A stretch of DNA of 64,000 nt from Leptospira limi (GTDB taxonomy: Bacteria > Spirochaetota > Leptospiria > Leptospirales > Leptospiraceae). The translations under genes and the position numbers were made by a program. Under the pieces are notes generated by a model that saw only the letters and a list, made by a program, of their open reading frames with translations, did no database searches and had not been told where the DNA came from. This document shows positions 1-8,934 of this stretch, piece after piece. Location of the stretch: positions 1,426,001 through 1,490,000 of the forward strand of contig NZ_JAMQPV010000001.1 in the NCBI RefSeq assembly GCF_026151395.1, written 5' to 3'. How positions within the stretch are numbered: position 1 is the stretch's first letter; each line of letters begins with the position of its first letter.

Positions 1-2190
1 GGAATTGAAGCACCAAACTTAGATGACATTTCCGCCTTCGACGATGAAGATGAATCAATATCCAATTTAGTTGCTTCATCTGATGATTATGATGATATAC
101 TTGATATTGATTTAGACTCTGACTTAAATTTACTCGGGGAAGAAGATCCCATTTTGCATGACGAAGACATACATGCAGATTTTTCAGATTACGAAGAAGA
201 ATCCGAAAAAGACCATCATCCGAAACAGCCAACAAACTCACAAAACAAACAATCCATTGATTTGGATGATGAAGATTTAGAATTAGAATTCGATGATGAT
301 TTAATTGATCTCGATAAAGAGATTGAATCTATTTTAAATGGTGAAGATGGAATTTTAACTTCCAAAAAACAAGCTACATTACATGACGAAGAGGAAGATG
401 GTCCTATATCTCTTTCATTAGAAGAATTGGAAAACATCACAGGTTCTCTTCCAGAAGAAGAACATTCTGGGTTACCAAATCGTGATCAACACTACCATGA
501 AGATGATAACGAAGAACATGCACTCATCGATGAACATTCTGATTTAGATCTTGATTTAGATGATTCAGAGATAGACACTACACTTGCTTTTGACGAAGAA
601 GGCAAACCTCAATTTGATTTAACAGACTACGACAATGAAGAAACATTTGTCCCTCAAGACGATTTGGGACCTGGGGTAGACGAAGAAACTAGTTTCACAT
701 CATTAGTTGACCCAGAAGAAGAAGAATTATTCGGCCATAACAAAGAAGATGAAAATCTTACACTTTCTGATGAAGAATTAGGTAGCATACTCGGTGCTGG
801 TGGCGAAGCAAGTTTAGAAGAAACATTAGCTTCCGAAGAAGAATTTTTAGCAACAGATGATCACGAAGATTTACCAAGTTTCACAGAAGAGGATAGTGGT
901 TTTGATCTGTTAGGTGGCGAGTTTGAACCAGCTGAAGATGATGTTACCACTGCCGAAGAAGAGGAAGAAGGTCCACTTACTCTTTCTTTAGAGGAATTGG
1001 AAAATATCTCTGGTGAAGCAATTGCAGAAGATATGAACGATACAAGTTCTGATCTGCTCAGTGAAGAAATAGAAGATGAATCCATCACATTAAGTGCAGA
1101 CGAACTAGGAAGTATCATCGCCAATGATCCAGTTGAAGAAGATGAATCTGAAGAAGAACATCATGAATTGGACACTGATTTAGGTGATGATTTTGGATTT
1201 GATTTTGGCGAACCTGAATCTGATGTTTCCGAACCAACTGTTGAAGGATTGGAAGGTGAAATGGAAGGATTTGAATCTTCTTCGGAAGAAGAGGAAGGAC
1301 CAATTGCACTTTCCTTAGAAGAACTCGATTCCATTGCAGCTGAGGCTGAAGAAGTTTCAGATGAAGAATTAGTAGATAGTTTAGACCGCGCACCACTTCC
1401 ATATGAAGAAGACTTAACACCTAAATCTGACCTTTTGGCAGAAGAGGAAGAAGACGAATCCATTGCACTTTCAATGGAAGAGTTAGAGAACATTACAGCT
1501 ACCGAAGAAGAAGAGGATTCCTCGGAACATGGTGGAGTGCCTGATCTTGAAGCAGAAATTGAACAAGAAGACGTCACACTTTCGCCAGAAAGTTTAGATG
1601 CAATCCTCGGTGAGGAACTTCCAGGGGAAGGATTGGAAGACATTGCTAATTTACCAGAAGAAGAAGAATTTACTCTTTCTGAACAGATTGATGAAGATCC
1701 AATTGCTGATTTCAATTTAGAACCAACGGAAGAAACTACCACTTCTGAATTTGACTTAGAACCAATTGAAGACATTGACTTAGTGGAACATGAAGGAGAA
1801 TCCGATTTTGGTGATCTTTCCTCTGATGTTACCATCGATGATAGTTTTGACCTAACGCATGATCTTTCCCACGAAGTAAGAACTCCAACTCTTGCTTCAG
1901 ATGATTCGGAAGAATTTGAAGTGGATTTAGATGAATATGCAATGGAGGGAAAACTCTCTCCTCTGGAAGAATTACGTAAATCTGATATATCGGCTCCAGC
2001 TGCCAACAAAGAATCGGAAGATGCATTTGCGGAAGCAGGTGGTGATCATTTATCAGTTGGTGATCGTAAAAAAGTTCTCGGTTACCTTGATAACTTACTT
2101 GGAAATCTACCTGATGAAGTCATTCGAGAATTCTCTAAGTCACAATACTTTGAGTTATACAAAAAAATGATGAAAGAACTGGAGTTATAA
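1..2190 (+). CDS. Acidic repeat protein, 5' end outside window
   Basis: The reading frame is open from the first base, so this is the C-terminal 729 residues of a longer protein and the true start is not visible. The visible part is dominated by Asp and Glu. It carries about seven spaced copies of a short motif built on LS-x-EEL-x-x-I, for example GPISLSLEELENI, NLTLSDEELGSI and GPLTLSLEELENI, each usually preceded by a run of four or more acidic residues. The last 50 residues differ: a basic, predicted helical segment (DRKKVLGYLDNLL and onward) that looks like a small folded domain. There is no membrane segment. The gene ends one base before the next start, whose ribosome site GGAG lies inside this gene, so the two are probably cotranscribed and coupled. 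I do not recognise a function. A scaffold carrying repeated docking helices is one guess. Confidence 0.85.
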   Translation, partial: GIEAPNLDDISAFDDEDESISNLVASSDDYDDILDIDLDSDLNLLGEEDPILHDEDIHADFSDYEEESEKDHHPKQPTNSQNKQSIDLDDEDLELEFDDDLIDLDKEIESILNGEDGILTSKKQATLHDEEEDGPISLSLEELENITGSLPEEEHSGLPNRDQHYHEDDNEEHALIDEHSDLDLDLDDSEIDTTLAFDEEGKPQFDLTDYDNEETFVPQDDLGPGVDEETSFTSLVDPEEEELFGHNKEDENLTLSDEELGSILGAGGEASLEETLASEEEFLATDDHEDLPSFTEEDSGFDLLGGEFEPAEDDVTTAEEEEEGPLTLSLEELENISGEAIAEDMNDTSSDLLSEEIEDESITLSADELGSIIANDPVEEDESEEEHHELDTDLGDDFGFDFGEPESDVSEPTVEGLEGEMEGFESSSEEEEGPIALSLEELDSIAAEAEEVSDEELVDSLDRAPLPYEEDLTPKSDLLAEEEEDESIALSMEELENITATEEEEDSSEHGGVPDLEAEIEQEDVTLSPESLDAILGEELPGEGLEDIANLPEEEEFTLSEQIDEDPIADFNLEPTEETTTSEFDLEPIEDIDLVEHEGESDFGDLSSDVTIDDSFDLTHDLSHEVRTPTLASDDSEEFEVDLDEYAMEGKLSPLEELRKSDISAPAANKESEDAFAEAGGDHLSVGDRKKVLGYLDNLLGNLPDEVIREFSKSQYFELYKKMMKELEL
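391..1710 (+). repeat. Degenerate LS-x-EEL-x-x-I repeats inside the acidic protein
   Basis: Repeat units start near 397, 748, 961, 1075, 1291, 1450, 1567 and (partial) 1663. Two flavours can be read: G-P-[IL]-x-LSLEEL-[ED]-[NS]-I and [ED]-[SN]-[IL]-TLS-x-[DE]-EL-GSI. Spacing is irregular and DNA conservation is low, so these are conserved at protein level rather than recent tandem duplications. Confidence 0.75.
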
Positions 2191-2191
2191 A

Positions 2192-4402
2192 GTGGGACTC
2201 CTTGATCGTGCCGAAGAGATTAAAAAAACTTCGGAAACAAAAGTATCCCAAACTCCATCTTCAAAAAAAGAGACACCATCCTTACTTAAAAAAGCAGAAC
2301 ATTTTCGGGAAGAAGATCCTTCTTTAAGTCAAAATGTTTCCGAATCCATTCCTGTTTCAGACACCGACTCGGATTGGTTAGATGAGGCAATCTCAGATTC
2401 ACTTGCGACTGAAATTGGTGATTTACCAAGTCCTGATGGGGAAGAAGAATTTGACTTAAGTGATATTCCTGAACTAACAGATTCAGACTTTGGTGATCTA
2501 AGTGAAAATCACGACGATTGGAAAGAAAATCCAATTTCAAATTTAGAAGATGATTTGGATTCTTTACATGAAGAATCAAATCCATATGAACCAGTTGCAT
2601 CAGATTTAGATTCGGAATTAGAATCAGATCATGATTCGAACCATGAAACCGAAATTCAAGAACCTGAAGAAGAGCAAGAACCAACTGCACTACAAAACAG
2701 TGAGAAAGAACCTGAGTTAGGTGACGATTTGATTGATCGTGATTATCACGATGATTTAATTGAACCTGATGTACCTTTACCCGAAGTGAATCTTTTTGAT
2801 GAATGGGAAAATGAGGCAAAAAAAGAAGCCGCAAAACAACCATTACGACCAGCAAAAGAAGATCCTGCTCCAATCGGTGAAGAAGTTTTATTCGATGATG
2901 AATCTGATTTTGGAACAGCACCGATGTCCTATCATTTGGCTTCCAAAAAACGAATTGAGAATTACCAAGCAATCTTTGAGATTACAAAGGAAATTGCTTC
3001 TTCAAAAGAATTTTCAGATTTTTTTGATAACTTAGTATACAGTTTAATTGGACAAGTAGGTTGTCACTCTGTAGTCATCTTAACATCTACAAATCCTAAA
3101 AGTACAAAATGGGAAGCGGTAGCAGCACAAGGGATCACTTCAAAAGATGCTTGGTATCTAACTTCTGGTGATGAAATTTATAGTAGGATTTCTGACTCAG
3201 AAACTGTCATTTATGCCGGCGAATTTAAATCTTCAAGATTGCCAAATCGAGAATTAAACTTATTAAATGAGATGGCTTCAGAGATTCTTGTCCCGATTCG
3301 ACATGGTGAAAAATGTTTCGGAGTATTATCACTTGGGAAACTTATCAATGGTGAAGAGTATATCACAGATGATTTAGAATTTGCTAAAATTGTTGGTGAT
3401 ATTGCTGGATCAGTATTTGAGAGAGTTTCCGAAATTGAATCGATTAATGATGAATTAGTACATGCAAAAGAAGTGATAGAAATCAATGAATCGGTTCTCC
3501 AGTTTGCGAGGGATTTTTCGAAAGTACGCAAAATGGATGAAGCTTATGATTTTTTAATCGATAATATCAAAAACAAATTGGGTGTTAAGCAGTTCTCTTT
3601 TTTAGTATTAGATTCGGAGACAAGATCCGATTATATAGTTTTTGGATCTAATTTTATTTTGCCTGAAAGGACAAAAGATTTCCGACTCAGTAAGGATTCA
3701 GATATCGTTGGTATGGTCTCCAATGTGTCGGGAGTTTACAAACTTGAAAATTTCCGAGAAGATGCGGAACTCAAATCGATTTTTACAAATGACGAATTGG
3801 GAATCATGAGTGAATTTACAATTCTGCCGATTATCAACTTGAATTGGTTAGTTGGCATGGTGATCATTCATTCTACAGGATCTGCTTGGACTGACACAAC
3901 TCGTGATGTGGCTGTTTCGATGCTTGAAACATCGGCTCCCGTTTTTGCTAACTTACTCATTCTGCAAGAAAAAGAAGCACTATTCCGAAATCCATTTAAT
4001 CCTTTGGAATCTCGAATCCTTGCGGAGATGGAAAAAGCATCTAGTCTAAAAGCATCTTTTACTGTTTCATTATTTAAAATTCAAAACGTATCTAGAATGA
4101 TTCATTTGGTTGGAACAGGTACGTTTGCAAGATACGCAGATACTCTACGGAAAACAATGATGGATCATATCAGTGAATTGGATTTTTTCACAAGGGTAGG
4201 CCAAGGAAAATTTGTTTTAGTTCTTCATGGGAAAGACAAAGAAGAAACCGATGTTGTGATTAAAAAAATCAAGTCTTCCTTTGCGAAAAAGGAAGAAACA
4301 ATCATTGGAAATTTCCGAGCAAGTTACCGCGTTTTGACCTTAGCATACCCTCATGATACCAAAGATAAAAACCAATTTTTAGAAATGGTAGAGGAATCAT
4401 AA
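2192..4402 (+). CDS. GAF-domain signalling protein with degenerate GGDEF-like C terminus
   Basis: A 736-residue cytoplasmic protein with no signal peptide or membrane segment. Residues 1-245 are acidic low-complexity sequence similar in style to the upstream protein. Residues about 250-415 and 440-590 read as two GAF modules joined by a helical linker. Residues about 605-736 resemble a GGDEF fold (ARYADTLRKTMMDHISELDFFTRVGQGKFVLVL) but no GGDEF signature is present, so diguanylate cyclase activity is unlikely. The start is GTG with GGAG seven bases upstream, one base after the preceding stop. GAF domains commonly bind small ligands or mediate dimerisation. Which ligand applies here cannot be told from the sequence. 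Together with the upstream acidic protein it probably forms a two-gene signalling unit. Confidence 0.75.
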   Translation: MGLLDRAEEIKKTSETKVSQTPSSKKETPSLLKKAEHFREEDPSLSQNVSESIPVSDTDSDWLDEAISDSLATEIGDLPSPDGEEEFDLSDIPELTDSDFGDLSENHDDWKENPISNLEDDLDSLHEESNPYEPVASDLDSELESDHDSNHETEIQEPEEEQEPTALQNSEKEPELGDDLIDRDYHDDLIEPDVPLPEVNLFDEWENEAKKEAAKQPLRPAKEDPAPIGEEVLFDDESDFGTAPMSYHLASKKRIENYQAIFEITKEIASSKEFSDFFDNLVYSLIGQVGCHSVVILTSTNPKSTKWEAVAAQGITSKDAWYLTSGDEIYSRISDSETVIYAGEFKSSRLPNRELNLLNEMASEILVPIRHGEKCFGVLSLGKLINGEEYITDDLEFAKIVGDIAGSVFERVSEIESINDELVHAKEVIEINESVLQFARDFSKVRKMDEAYDFLIDNIKNKLGVKQFSFLVLDSETRSDYIVFGSNFILPERTKDFRLSKDSDIVGMVSNVSGVYKLENFREDAELKSIFTNDELGIMSEFTILPIINLNWLVGMVIIHSTGSAWTDTTRDVAVSMLETSAPVFANLLILQEKEALFRNPFNPLESRILAEMEKASSLKASFTVSLFKIQNVSRMIHLVGTGTFARYADTLRKTMMDHISELDFFTRVGQGKFVLVLHGKDKEETDVVIKKIKSSFAKKEETIIGNFRASYRVLTLAYPHDTKDKNQFLEMVEES

Positions 4403-4411
4403 TTTACCTTT

Positions 4412-5809
4412 GTGTTATTTAACTCACTCACTTTCGTTTTACACTTCTCTGTTTTTTACATAATTTATTTTTATTCCTCTTTCACCGTTCGCAAAACGAT
4501 CTTAATCCTTTTTGGATTATACTTTTATTCGCAGTGGGGGATAGGCGGAACTCTCTTACTTATCCTTTCTATCATTTTTAATTTTTTAATGGGGATTCTC
4601 ATTGATTCAAAAGTTTCAAATCTTCGTAAGCGAATCTTTGTATTTGGAATTGTCGCCAATGTCCTGTATCTGGGAGTCTTTAAGTATTTTTTGTTTGTAT
4701 GGGGAATCTATTCTGATCTGAAAATTGAATTTGGAGGAGAATCACCTCTTTGGAAACCAAACCTATTATTACCAATTGGGATCTCTTTTTATACATTTCA
4801 TAATATTAGTTATTTGATCGAAGTGTATGATAACAGAATCAAGGTATGTAAAAACTTTTTTACCTTCGTTTTATATGATTTATTTTTCCCATTATTGTTA
4901 CTAGGACCTATTGAGAGACCGGGCAATTTAATCCCACAATTTGAATCTGAAAGATTCATCTCAAAAGAAAAAATCTGGAATGGACTTTCGCTATTTTGTT
5001 TCGGAGTTTTTATCAAATCAAGTATTGCTGATCCTCTGTCTCGTTATGTGGGCACCATGGCAAGTTCCTTTGGTAATTTAGAGCCTGGGATCTTGTGGAT
5101 TGTCGCACCAAGTATTGCTTTCCAAGTGTATGCAGATTTTTTTGGCTATTCGTTATGTGCCATGGGCCTTGCTGAAATGTTAGGTATTGAGCTCATGAAC
5201 AATTTTAAGAGACCATTTTTTTCTTCCAACCCATCTGAATTTTGGTCAAAATGGCATATTTCTCTTTCAACATGGTTACGTGATTATGTTTATATTAAGT
5301 TAGGTGGAAACCGGCATGGATTTCTGAGAGAGAATTCTAATTTATTATTGGTTTGGTTTCTGACTGGGATTTGGCATGGGGCCGGATACGGTTTTATCAT
5401 TTGGGGTTTGTATTTAGGATTTTGTCTGATTCTGTATCGAATTTTGAAACATATGGGTCTCACTCAATTCCAAAATCCGTTCTTAAAATTCCTGGGTATT
5501 TTTTTTACTTTTTACAGTTTTTCATTGGGTCTTCTTTTATTTCGTATTACTTCGCCTTCCGAATCATTACTCATAATTAAAAACTTGCAACACATACCGA
5601 ATCCTTCCTTCATTCCGTATTCATTAATTTTTATCATCTTACCTTTATTTTTATTCGATGTTTGGCAAGAGTGGAAGGGAACGGAAAGACCTAATTTTTT
5701 TGTGAATGAAAAACCATATGTATTTGGTTTGTTGTTTGCGATTGGATTCTGTTGGTTTTCGTTAGTTTCACCTTTTGCAAAAGAAGATTTTTTCTATTTT
5801 CAATTTTAA
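4412..5809 (+). CDS. MBOAT family O-acyltransferase (AlgI-like)
   Basis: A 465-residue polytopic inner-membrane protein of the membrane-bound O-acyltransferase family, close in pattern to AlgI/DltB/PatA. The family signature NPSEFWSKWHISLSTWLRDY lies near residue 272, and WHGAGYGFIIWGLYLG near residue 320 contains the presumed catalytic His322. The GTG start gives MLFNSL, the usual beginning of AlgI-like proteins. These proteins move acyl groups from a cytoplasmic donor across the membrane to a cell-surface polymer, usually with a periplasmic SGNH partner. The next gene, whose frame overlaps this 3' end and whose likely start lies 34 bases after the stop, encodes such a partner. The acceptor (LPS O-antigen, exopolysaccharide or peptidoglycan) cannot be determined here. 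Confidence 0.88.
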   Translation: MLFNSLTFVLHFSVFYIIYFYSSFTVRKTILILFGLYFYSQWGIGGTLLLILSIIFNFLMGILIDSKVSNLRKRIFVFGIVANVLYLGVFKYFLFVWGIYSDLKIEFGGESPLWKPNLLLPIGISFYTFHNISYLIEVYDNRIKVCKNFFTFVLYDLFFPLLLLGPIERPGNLIPQFESERFISKEKIWNGLSLFCFGVFIKSSIADPLSRYVGTMASSFGNLEPGILWIVAPSIAFQVYADFFGYSLCAMGLAEMLGIELMNNFKRPFFSSNPSEFWSKWHISLSTWLRDYVYIKLGGNRHGFLRENSNLLLVWFLTGIWHGAGYGFIIWGLYLGFCLILYRILKHMGLTQFQNPFLKFLGIFFTFYSFSLGLLLFRITSPSESLLIIKNLQHIPNPSFIPYSLIFIILPLFLFDVWQEWKGTERPNFFVNEKPYVFGLLFAIGFCWFSLVSPFAKEDFFYFQF

Positions 5810-5843
5810 ACGGACTGTATCAAACTCTTTAGAAATTTATCCA

Positions 5844-6887
5844 ATGAAACTTCGATTTTTAATCCGTCTCTTATTTGCTATTTCCTTACTGATGCATTTT
5901 ACATGGGAGTTTTTAGTCCCTTACTGTGATACAACTTCCATCTACTGGTACTTTGCAAAAGATCGTAAATGGAATCCAAAAGCAAAAATCTTAGTTTTAG
6001 GTGATAGCCAGATAGTCAGTGGGATCTTACCAGAAACAATTGCAGAGATTGAATCTGTGTCCTTGGACGAAGTTTTATTCCTACCAAGACCAAGCCAACA
6101 ACCAGAAGGTATTTTGTCAGATACGCTTAGCATAACTGCTAAACTTCCCAATCTCAGAAAAGTGTATGTAAACATCTCTCCTCTCAATACAAGTAAAAAT
6201 GCCATCACAGATGCACACAAACAACTGTATTATTCTTTTGGTGATTTTGAATTTCATCATATAACAGAACCATTGCTAAGAAAGGCTTATTTTAGCAACC
6301 TAGCAGATCTAAGTTGGAAGTTTGTCATCCAAATGTTTCCCTATTTTGGACTCAGTTCCAATATGAATCGAATTTTTTATGATCCAATTGTGAAGGAGGA
6401 TTTAACAAGAAGAAGGTTAGAGTTTGATGCGATTCAAAATAGTATGAGACTTAAACGTGGAGCTTGGATATGGAAGTCAATCAGTGATGATCCAACTTTA
6501 ATGGAAGGTGAAAAATTCCCAAATTTGGATACAACAATCCTTGCTGGGAAAAGAGAGTTATCAATTCAATTGTGGGTCCGAACATTACAAGAATGGGAAA
6601 ATCAAAAGTTAGATATTGTTATACTTAGAATTCCTTTTTCGCCTCAAATGGAAATGGATTTGGCAACTAAGAATGCAAATGGAGTTACGGATTCATTATT
6701 TGATTGGGTGGAAAAAACTCACTTCAAAAATCGAAGAGTTGTTTGTAATTTTAGATCTGAATTTTTGAAAGACTATGGATACTTTGCGGATTTAACGCAC
6801 CTCAACCAAAAAGGAAGAGATGCTTTTGGAAATTTGTTAAAAAAAAACTTACTTAATCACACCAACTCGTCTGCCAAGGGCATGTAA
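5844..6887 (+). CDS. SGNH-hydrolase-like partner of the MBOAT acyltransferase
   Basis: A 347-residue protein anchored by an N-terminal membrane segment (residues 5-22) with the rest presumably periplasmic. It has the block I nucleophile motif GDSQ with Ser55 and a C-terminal D-x-x-H pair (Asp316, His319 in DLTHLN), the hallmarks of SGNH/GDSL enzymes. The overall form resembles AlgJ/AlgX/DltD-type acetylation partners and the Leptospira DUF1574 proteins. The frame is open further upstream to 5775, but ATG 5844 gives a proper signal anchor and avoids overlap with the MBOAT gene. Acceptance of the acyl group delivered by the MBOAT protein is the likely role. The gene 3' end overlaps the opposite-strand small gene by 39 bases. 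Confidence 0.75.
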   Translation: MKLRFLIRLLFAISLLMHFTWEFLVPYCDTTSIYWYFAKDRKWNPKAKILVLGDSQIVSGILPETIAEIESVSLDEVLFLPRPSQQPEGILSDTLSITAKLPNLRKVYVNISPLNTSKNAITDAHKQLYYSFGDFEFHHITEPLLRKAYFSNLADLSWKFVIQMFPYFGLSSNMNRIFYDPIVKEDLTRRRLEFDAIQNSMRLKRGAWIWKSISDDPTLMEGEKFPNLDTTILAGKRELSIQLWVRTLQEWENQKLDIVILRIPFSPQMEMDLATKNANGVTDSLFDWVEKTHFKNRRVVCNFRSEFLKDYGYFADLTHLNQKGRDAFGNLLKKNLLNHTNSSAKGM

Positions 6888-7034
6888 GTTGATCCCCCAA
6901 CCAATTCCAAGGAATTGTTTTGGTGTGAGAATTTCTTCTGTGCTTGGATCCCAAATATCTTTTACGAACGCTTCCGCGGAGATTTCAGTTCCGTAAGGAA
7001 TCCCCCAGAAATTTTTATCTTCTTTGTATGACAT
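6849..7034 (-). CDS. Small conserved-looking hypothetical protein (61 aa)
   Basis: A 61-residue soluble protein (MSYKEDKNFWGIPYG to RRVGVIK) with no signal peptide. A strong ribosome site GAGGGGGC (7038-7045) precedes the ATG, which argues that it is a real gene. It lies 24 bases downstream of carA on the same strand and is probably cotranscribed. Its last 39 bases overlap the 3' end of the convergent SGNH-like gene. The tail is rich in Gly and hydrophobic residues (FLGIGWGINLHALG). I do not recognise the family. Confidence 0.65.
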   Translation of the reverse strand: MSYKEDKNFWGIPYGTEISAEAFVKDIWDPSTEEILTPKQFLGIGWGINLHALGRRVGVIK

Positions 7035-7058
7035 AGTGCCCCCTCAATTTAACAAAGT

Positions 7059-8144
7059 TTAGGATTTTGAGGATTCTACCATAGTATAAAATTCTTGGAA
7101 ATGGTAAGCTGAATCATGAGGACCAGGGCAAGCTTCAGGGTGGTACTGCACCGCCATCACAGGTAACCCTTTGGTTTTTAGACCAGCAACTGTATTGTCA
7201 AACAGATTGATCCGAGTGATTGGCATATCAGGAGAAGATTCACCTAACACATGGAAGCCATGGTTTTGTGAAGTGATTTCAATTTTTCCTGTTTCTTCAT
7301 TTCGCACAGGGTGGTTTCCACCTCTATGACCAAACTTGAGTTTGGAGGTCTTTTTTCCAAGTGCAAGGCCAATGATTTGGTGACCAAGACAAATCCCAAA
7401 CAAAGGTTTTTTTGCATCCATGATCGTTTTTGCTGATTGGATTGCATAATCCAGTGGAGCAGGATCCCCTGGGCCATTGGATAAGAAAAAAGCATCAAAA
7501 CCATCTTTCAATAAATCCTCAGCTTTTGTTTTGGCAGGGAATACATGTACATTAAATCCAGCGGAATCAAGTAATCGTAAGATGTTACGTTTGATTCCAA
7601 AATCATAAACAGCTAGTTTGAATTTGCTTGGAGAATGAGCACCAAATACATATGGTTTTTCGCAAGTGACCACTTGGGCGAGGTCTTGGCCTTCCATACT
7701 AGGAGCATTTTTGACAGCTTCTAAAAAGGAATCCTCATATGTCTCACTGATAAAAATACCACAGTTCATGGCACCTGAGTTTCGAATAATGCGCGTTAGT
7801 TTGCGGGTGTCAATCCCTTCGATGGCAGGCACACCAAAACGGATTAAAAAATCACTGAGTGTTTCTTTGGATTGGAAATTGGAAGGTCGTTTGACATACT
7901 CTTTGACAATGAGACCAGAGGATTGGATTCGATCTGATTCCATATCGTCTGGGTTAATTCCGTAGTTCCCAATCATTGGGTAGGTAAGTGTGACAAGTTG
8001 ACCTTTGTAGGAAGGGTCAGTTAGAATTTCCTGATAGCCCGCCATTGAGGTATTAAATACTACCTCTCCGATCGAATTCTTATTTGCACCGAAGGATTGG
8101 CCTTTCATGACCGTTCCGTTTGCTAAAACCAAAAAAGCCTGCAT
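7059..8144 (-). CDS. carA: Carbamoyl-phosphate synthase small subunit
   Basis: The glutamine amidotransferase subunit that hydrolyses glutamine and passes ammonia to CarB for carbamoyl phosphate synthesis, feeding pyrimidines and arginine. The N-terminal CPSase_sm domain is clear ([28 protein letters not shown]). The class I GATase domain has the nucleophile elbow GICLGHQ near residue 250 and the His/Glu pair in [14 protein letters not shown]. The ATG at 8144 gives [12 protein letters not shown], matching the usual start; ATG 8153 and TTG 8183 are in frame but less likely. It gives 361 residues, slightly shorter than the E. coli enzyme (about 380). carB is not in this window. A secreted hypothetical lies 46 bases upstream on the same strand. 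Confidence 0.95.
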   Translation of the reverse strand: MQAFLVLANGTVMKGQSFGANKNSIGEVVFNTSMAGYQEILTDPSYKGQLVTLTYPMIGNYGINPDDMESDRIQSSGLIVKEYVKRPSNFQSKETLSDFLIRFGVPAIEGIDTRKLTRIIRNSGAMNCGIFISETYEDSFLEAVKNAPSMEGQDLAQVVTCEKPYVFGAHSPSKFKLAVYDFGIKRNILRLLDSAGFNVHVFPAKTKAEDLLKDGFDAFFLSNGPGDPAPLDYAIQSAKTIMDAKKPLFGICLGHQIIGLALGKKTSKLKFGHRGGNHPVRNEETGKIEITSQNHGFHVLGESSPDMPITRINLFDNTVAGLKTKGLPVMAVQYHPEACPGPHDSAYHFQEFYTMVESSKS

Positions 8145-8190
8145 CAAATCCATTCCAAAGAATAAGGCCAGGCTTGCGAACAAAAATTCA

Positions 8191-8760
8191 TCAATCTTTT
8201 ACATAATAACGTTTGATCCTGTCATACCTGTATTCCCCATCAATGGAGACGGTTTTCAATTGGGAAAGGGCATCGGCCATTTCCTTTGCTTCCGAGGGAC
8301 TAATCGTGAGGTAAAACCTCCTTCCTCTGACGAGATAGACAATTTGCCCTGTTGTTGGATCTGCCTCTACCACTTGGCCTTGAACGGTTTTGGTTTGGGA
8401 CGTGCGGCTCGGAGAATTCACTTGGTACTTTTGGAACACATGTGGTTTTCCCACACAGAGCCAAGTATCGGAAGTGGGTGTACTTTGTGTTGCTTTCCCT
8501 TCGACGTGTAGGTTCCCTTTTTGTTTATTACCAAAACTGAGGGACATGGTATCTGGATCACAATGGATGGTTCGTTCTCGTAGGTTAGTAGAATCTAAAA
8601 AGACAAAATGTGAATTATCACCTTCTGATTCCCAACTCAACAATTCGCCTGAAAAACGAATGATCTTTCTTTCTTTCGCTGCCGTGTTGGTAGAAAAAAG
8701 AACAAAAAGCCAAAGGAATCTGCAAATAAGGAAAAGTTGTTTAGATCGGGTTAGACTCAT
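8191..8760 (-). CDS. Secreted hypothetical protein (189 aa)
   Basis: A protein of 189 residues with an N-terminal signal peptide ([22 protein letters not shown], cleavage probably near TAAKE). The mature part is largely beta-strand-like with two related stretches: [21 protein letters not shown] and [19 protein letters not shown]. The ATG at 8758-8760 is preceded by GTGGA at good spacing. A GTG seven codons upstream is in frame but less convincing. It is followed by carA on the same strand but has no evident link to pyrimidine synthesis. It is divergent from ompL1, so the 175-base intergenic region holds promoters for both directions. No function is recognised. Confidence 0.7.
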   Translation of the reverse strand: MSLTRSKQLFLICRFLWLFVLFSTNTAAKERKIIRFSGELLSWESEGDNSHFVFLDSTNLRERTIHCDPDTMSLSFGNKQKGNLHVEGKATQSTPTSDTWLCVGKPHVFQKYQVNSPSRTSQTKTVQGQVVEADPTTGQIVYLVRGRRFYLTISPSEAKEMADALSQLKTVSIDGEYRYDRIKRYYVKD

Positions 8761-8809
8761 TCGAAATTCCACATTTAACACAATTTTCGTGAAGATTTAA
8801 CAATTTTAT

Positions 8810-8838
8810 TTGACAAATCTCATGAGAAGCACTAGTTT
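8810..8838 (+). promoter_or_regulatory. Candidate promoter for ompL1
   Basis: A perfect -35 box TTGACA (8810-8815) is followed after 17 bases by TAGTTT (8833-8838), a weak -10. The transcript would have a leader of roughly 90 bases before the ompL1 ATG at 8935, which has TAAGGAG at 8918-8924. Confidence 0.4.
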
Positions 8839-8934
8839 CATTGCAATTGTCGGTATGAACGACTGCTCACAGTATTCGTTTGTCCGCAGGAATGAAAAAA
8901 ATTCAGGAAACACTCACTAAGGAGTAATCATCAA

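Noticed and set aside
1161..2009. Long serine-rich open frame on the minus strand
   Set aside because: It is the antisense of the GAA/GAT/TCT-rich acidic repeat gene; serine runs are the complement of acidic codons. It has no ribosome site or domain.
2286..2972. His/Leu-rich open frame on the minus strand
   Set aside because: Shadow of the acidic head of the GAF protein; composition is an artefact of the opposite strand.
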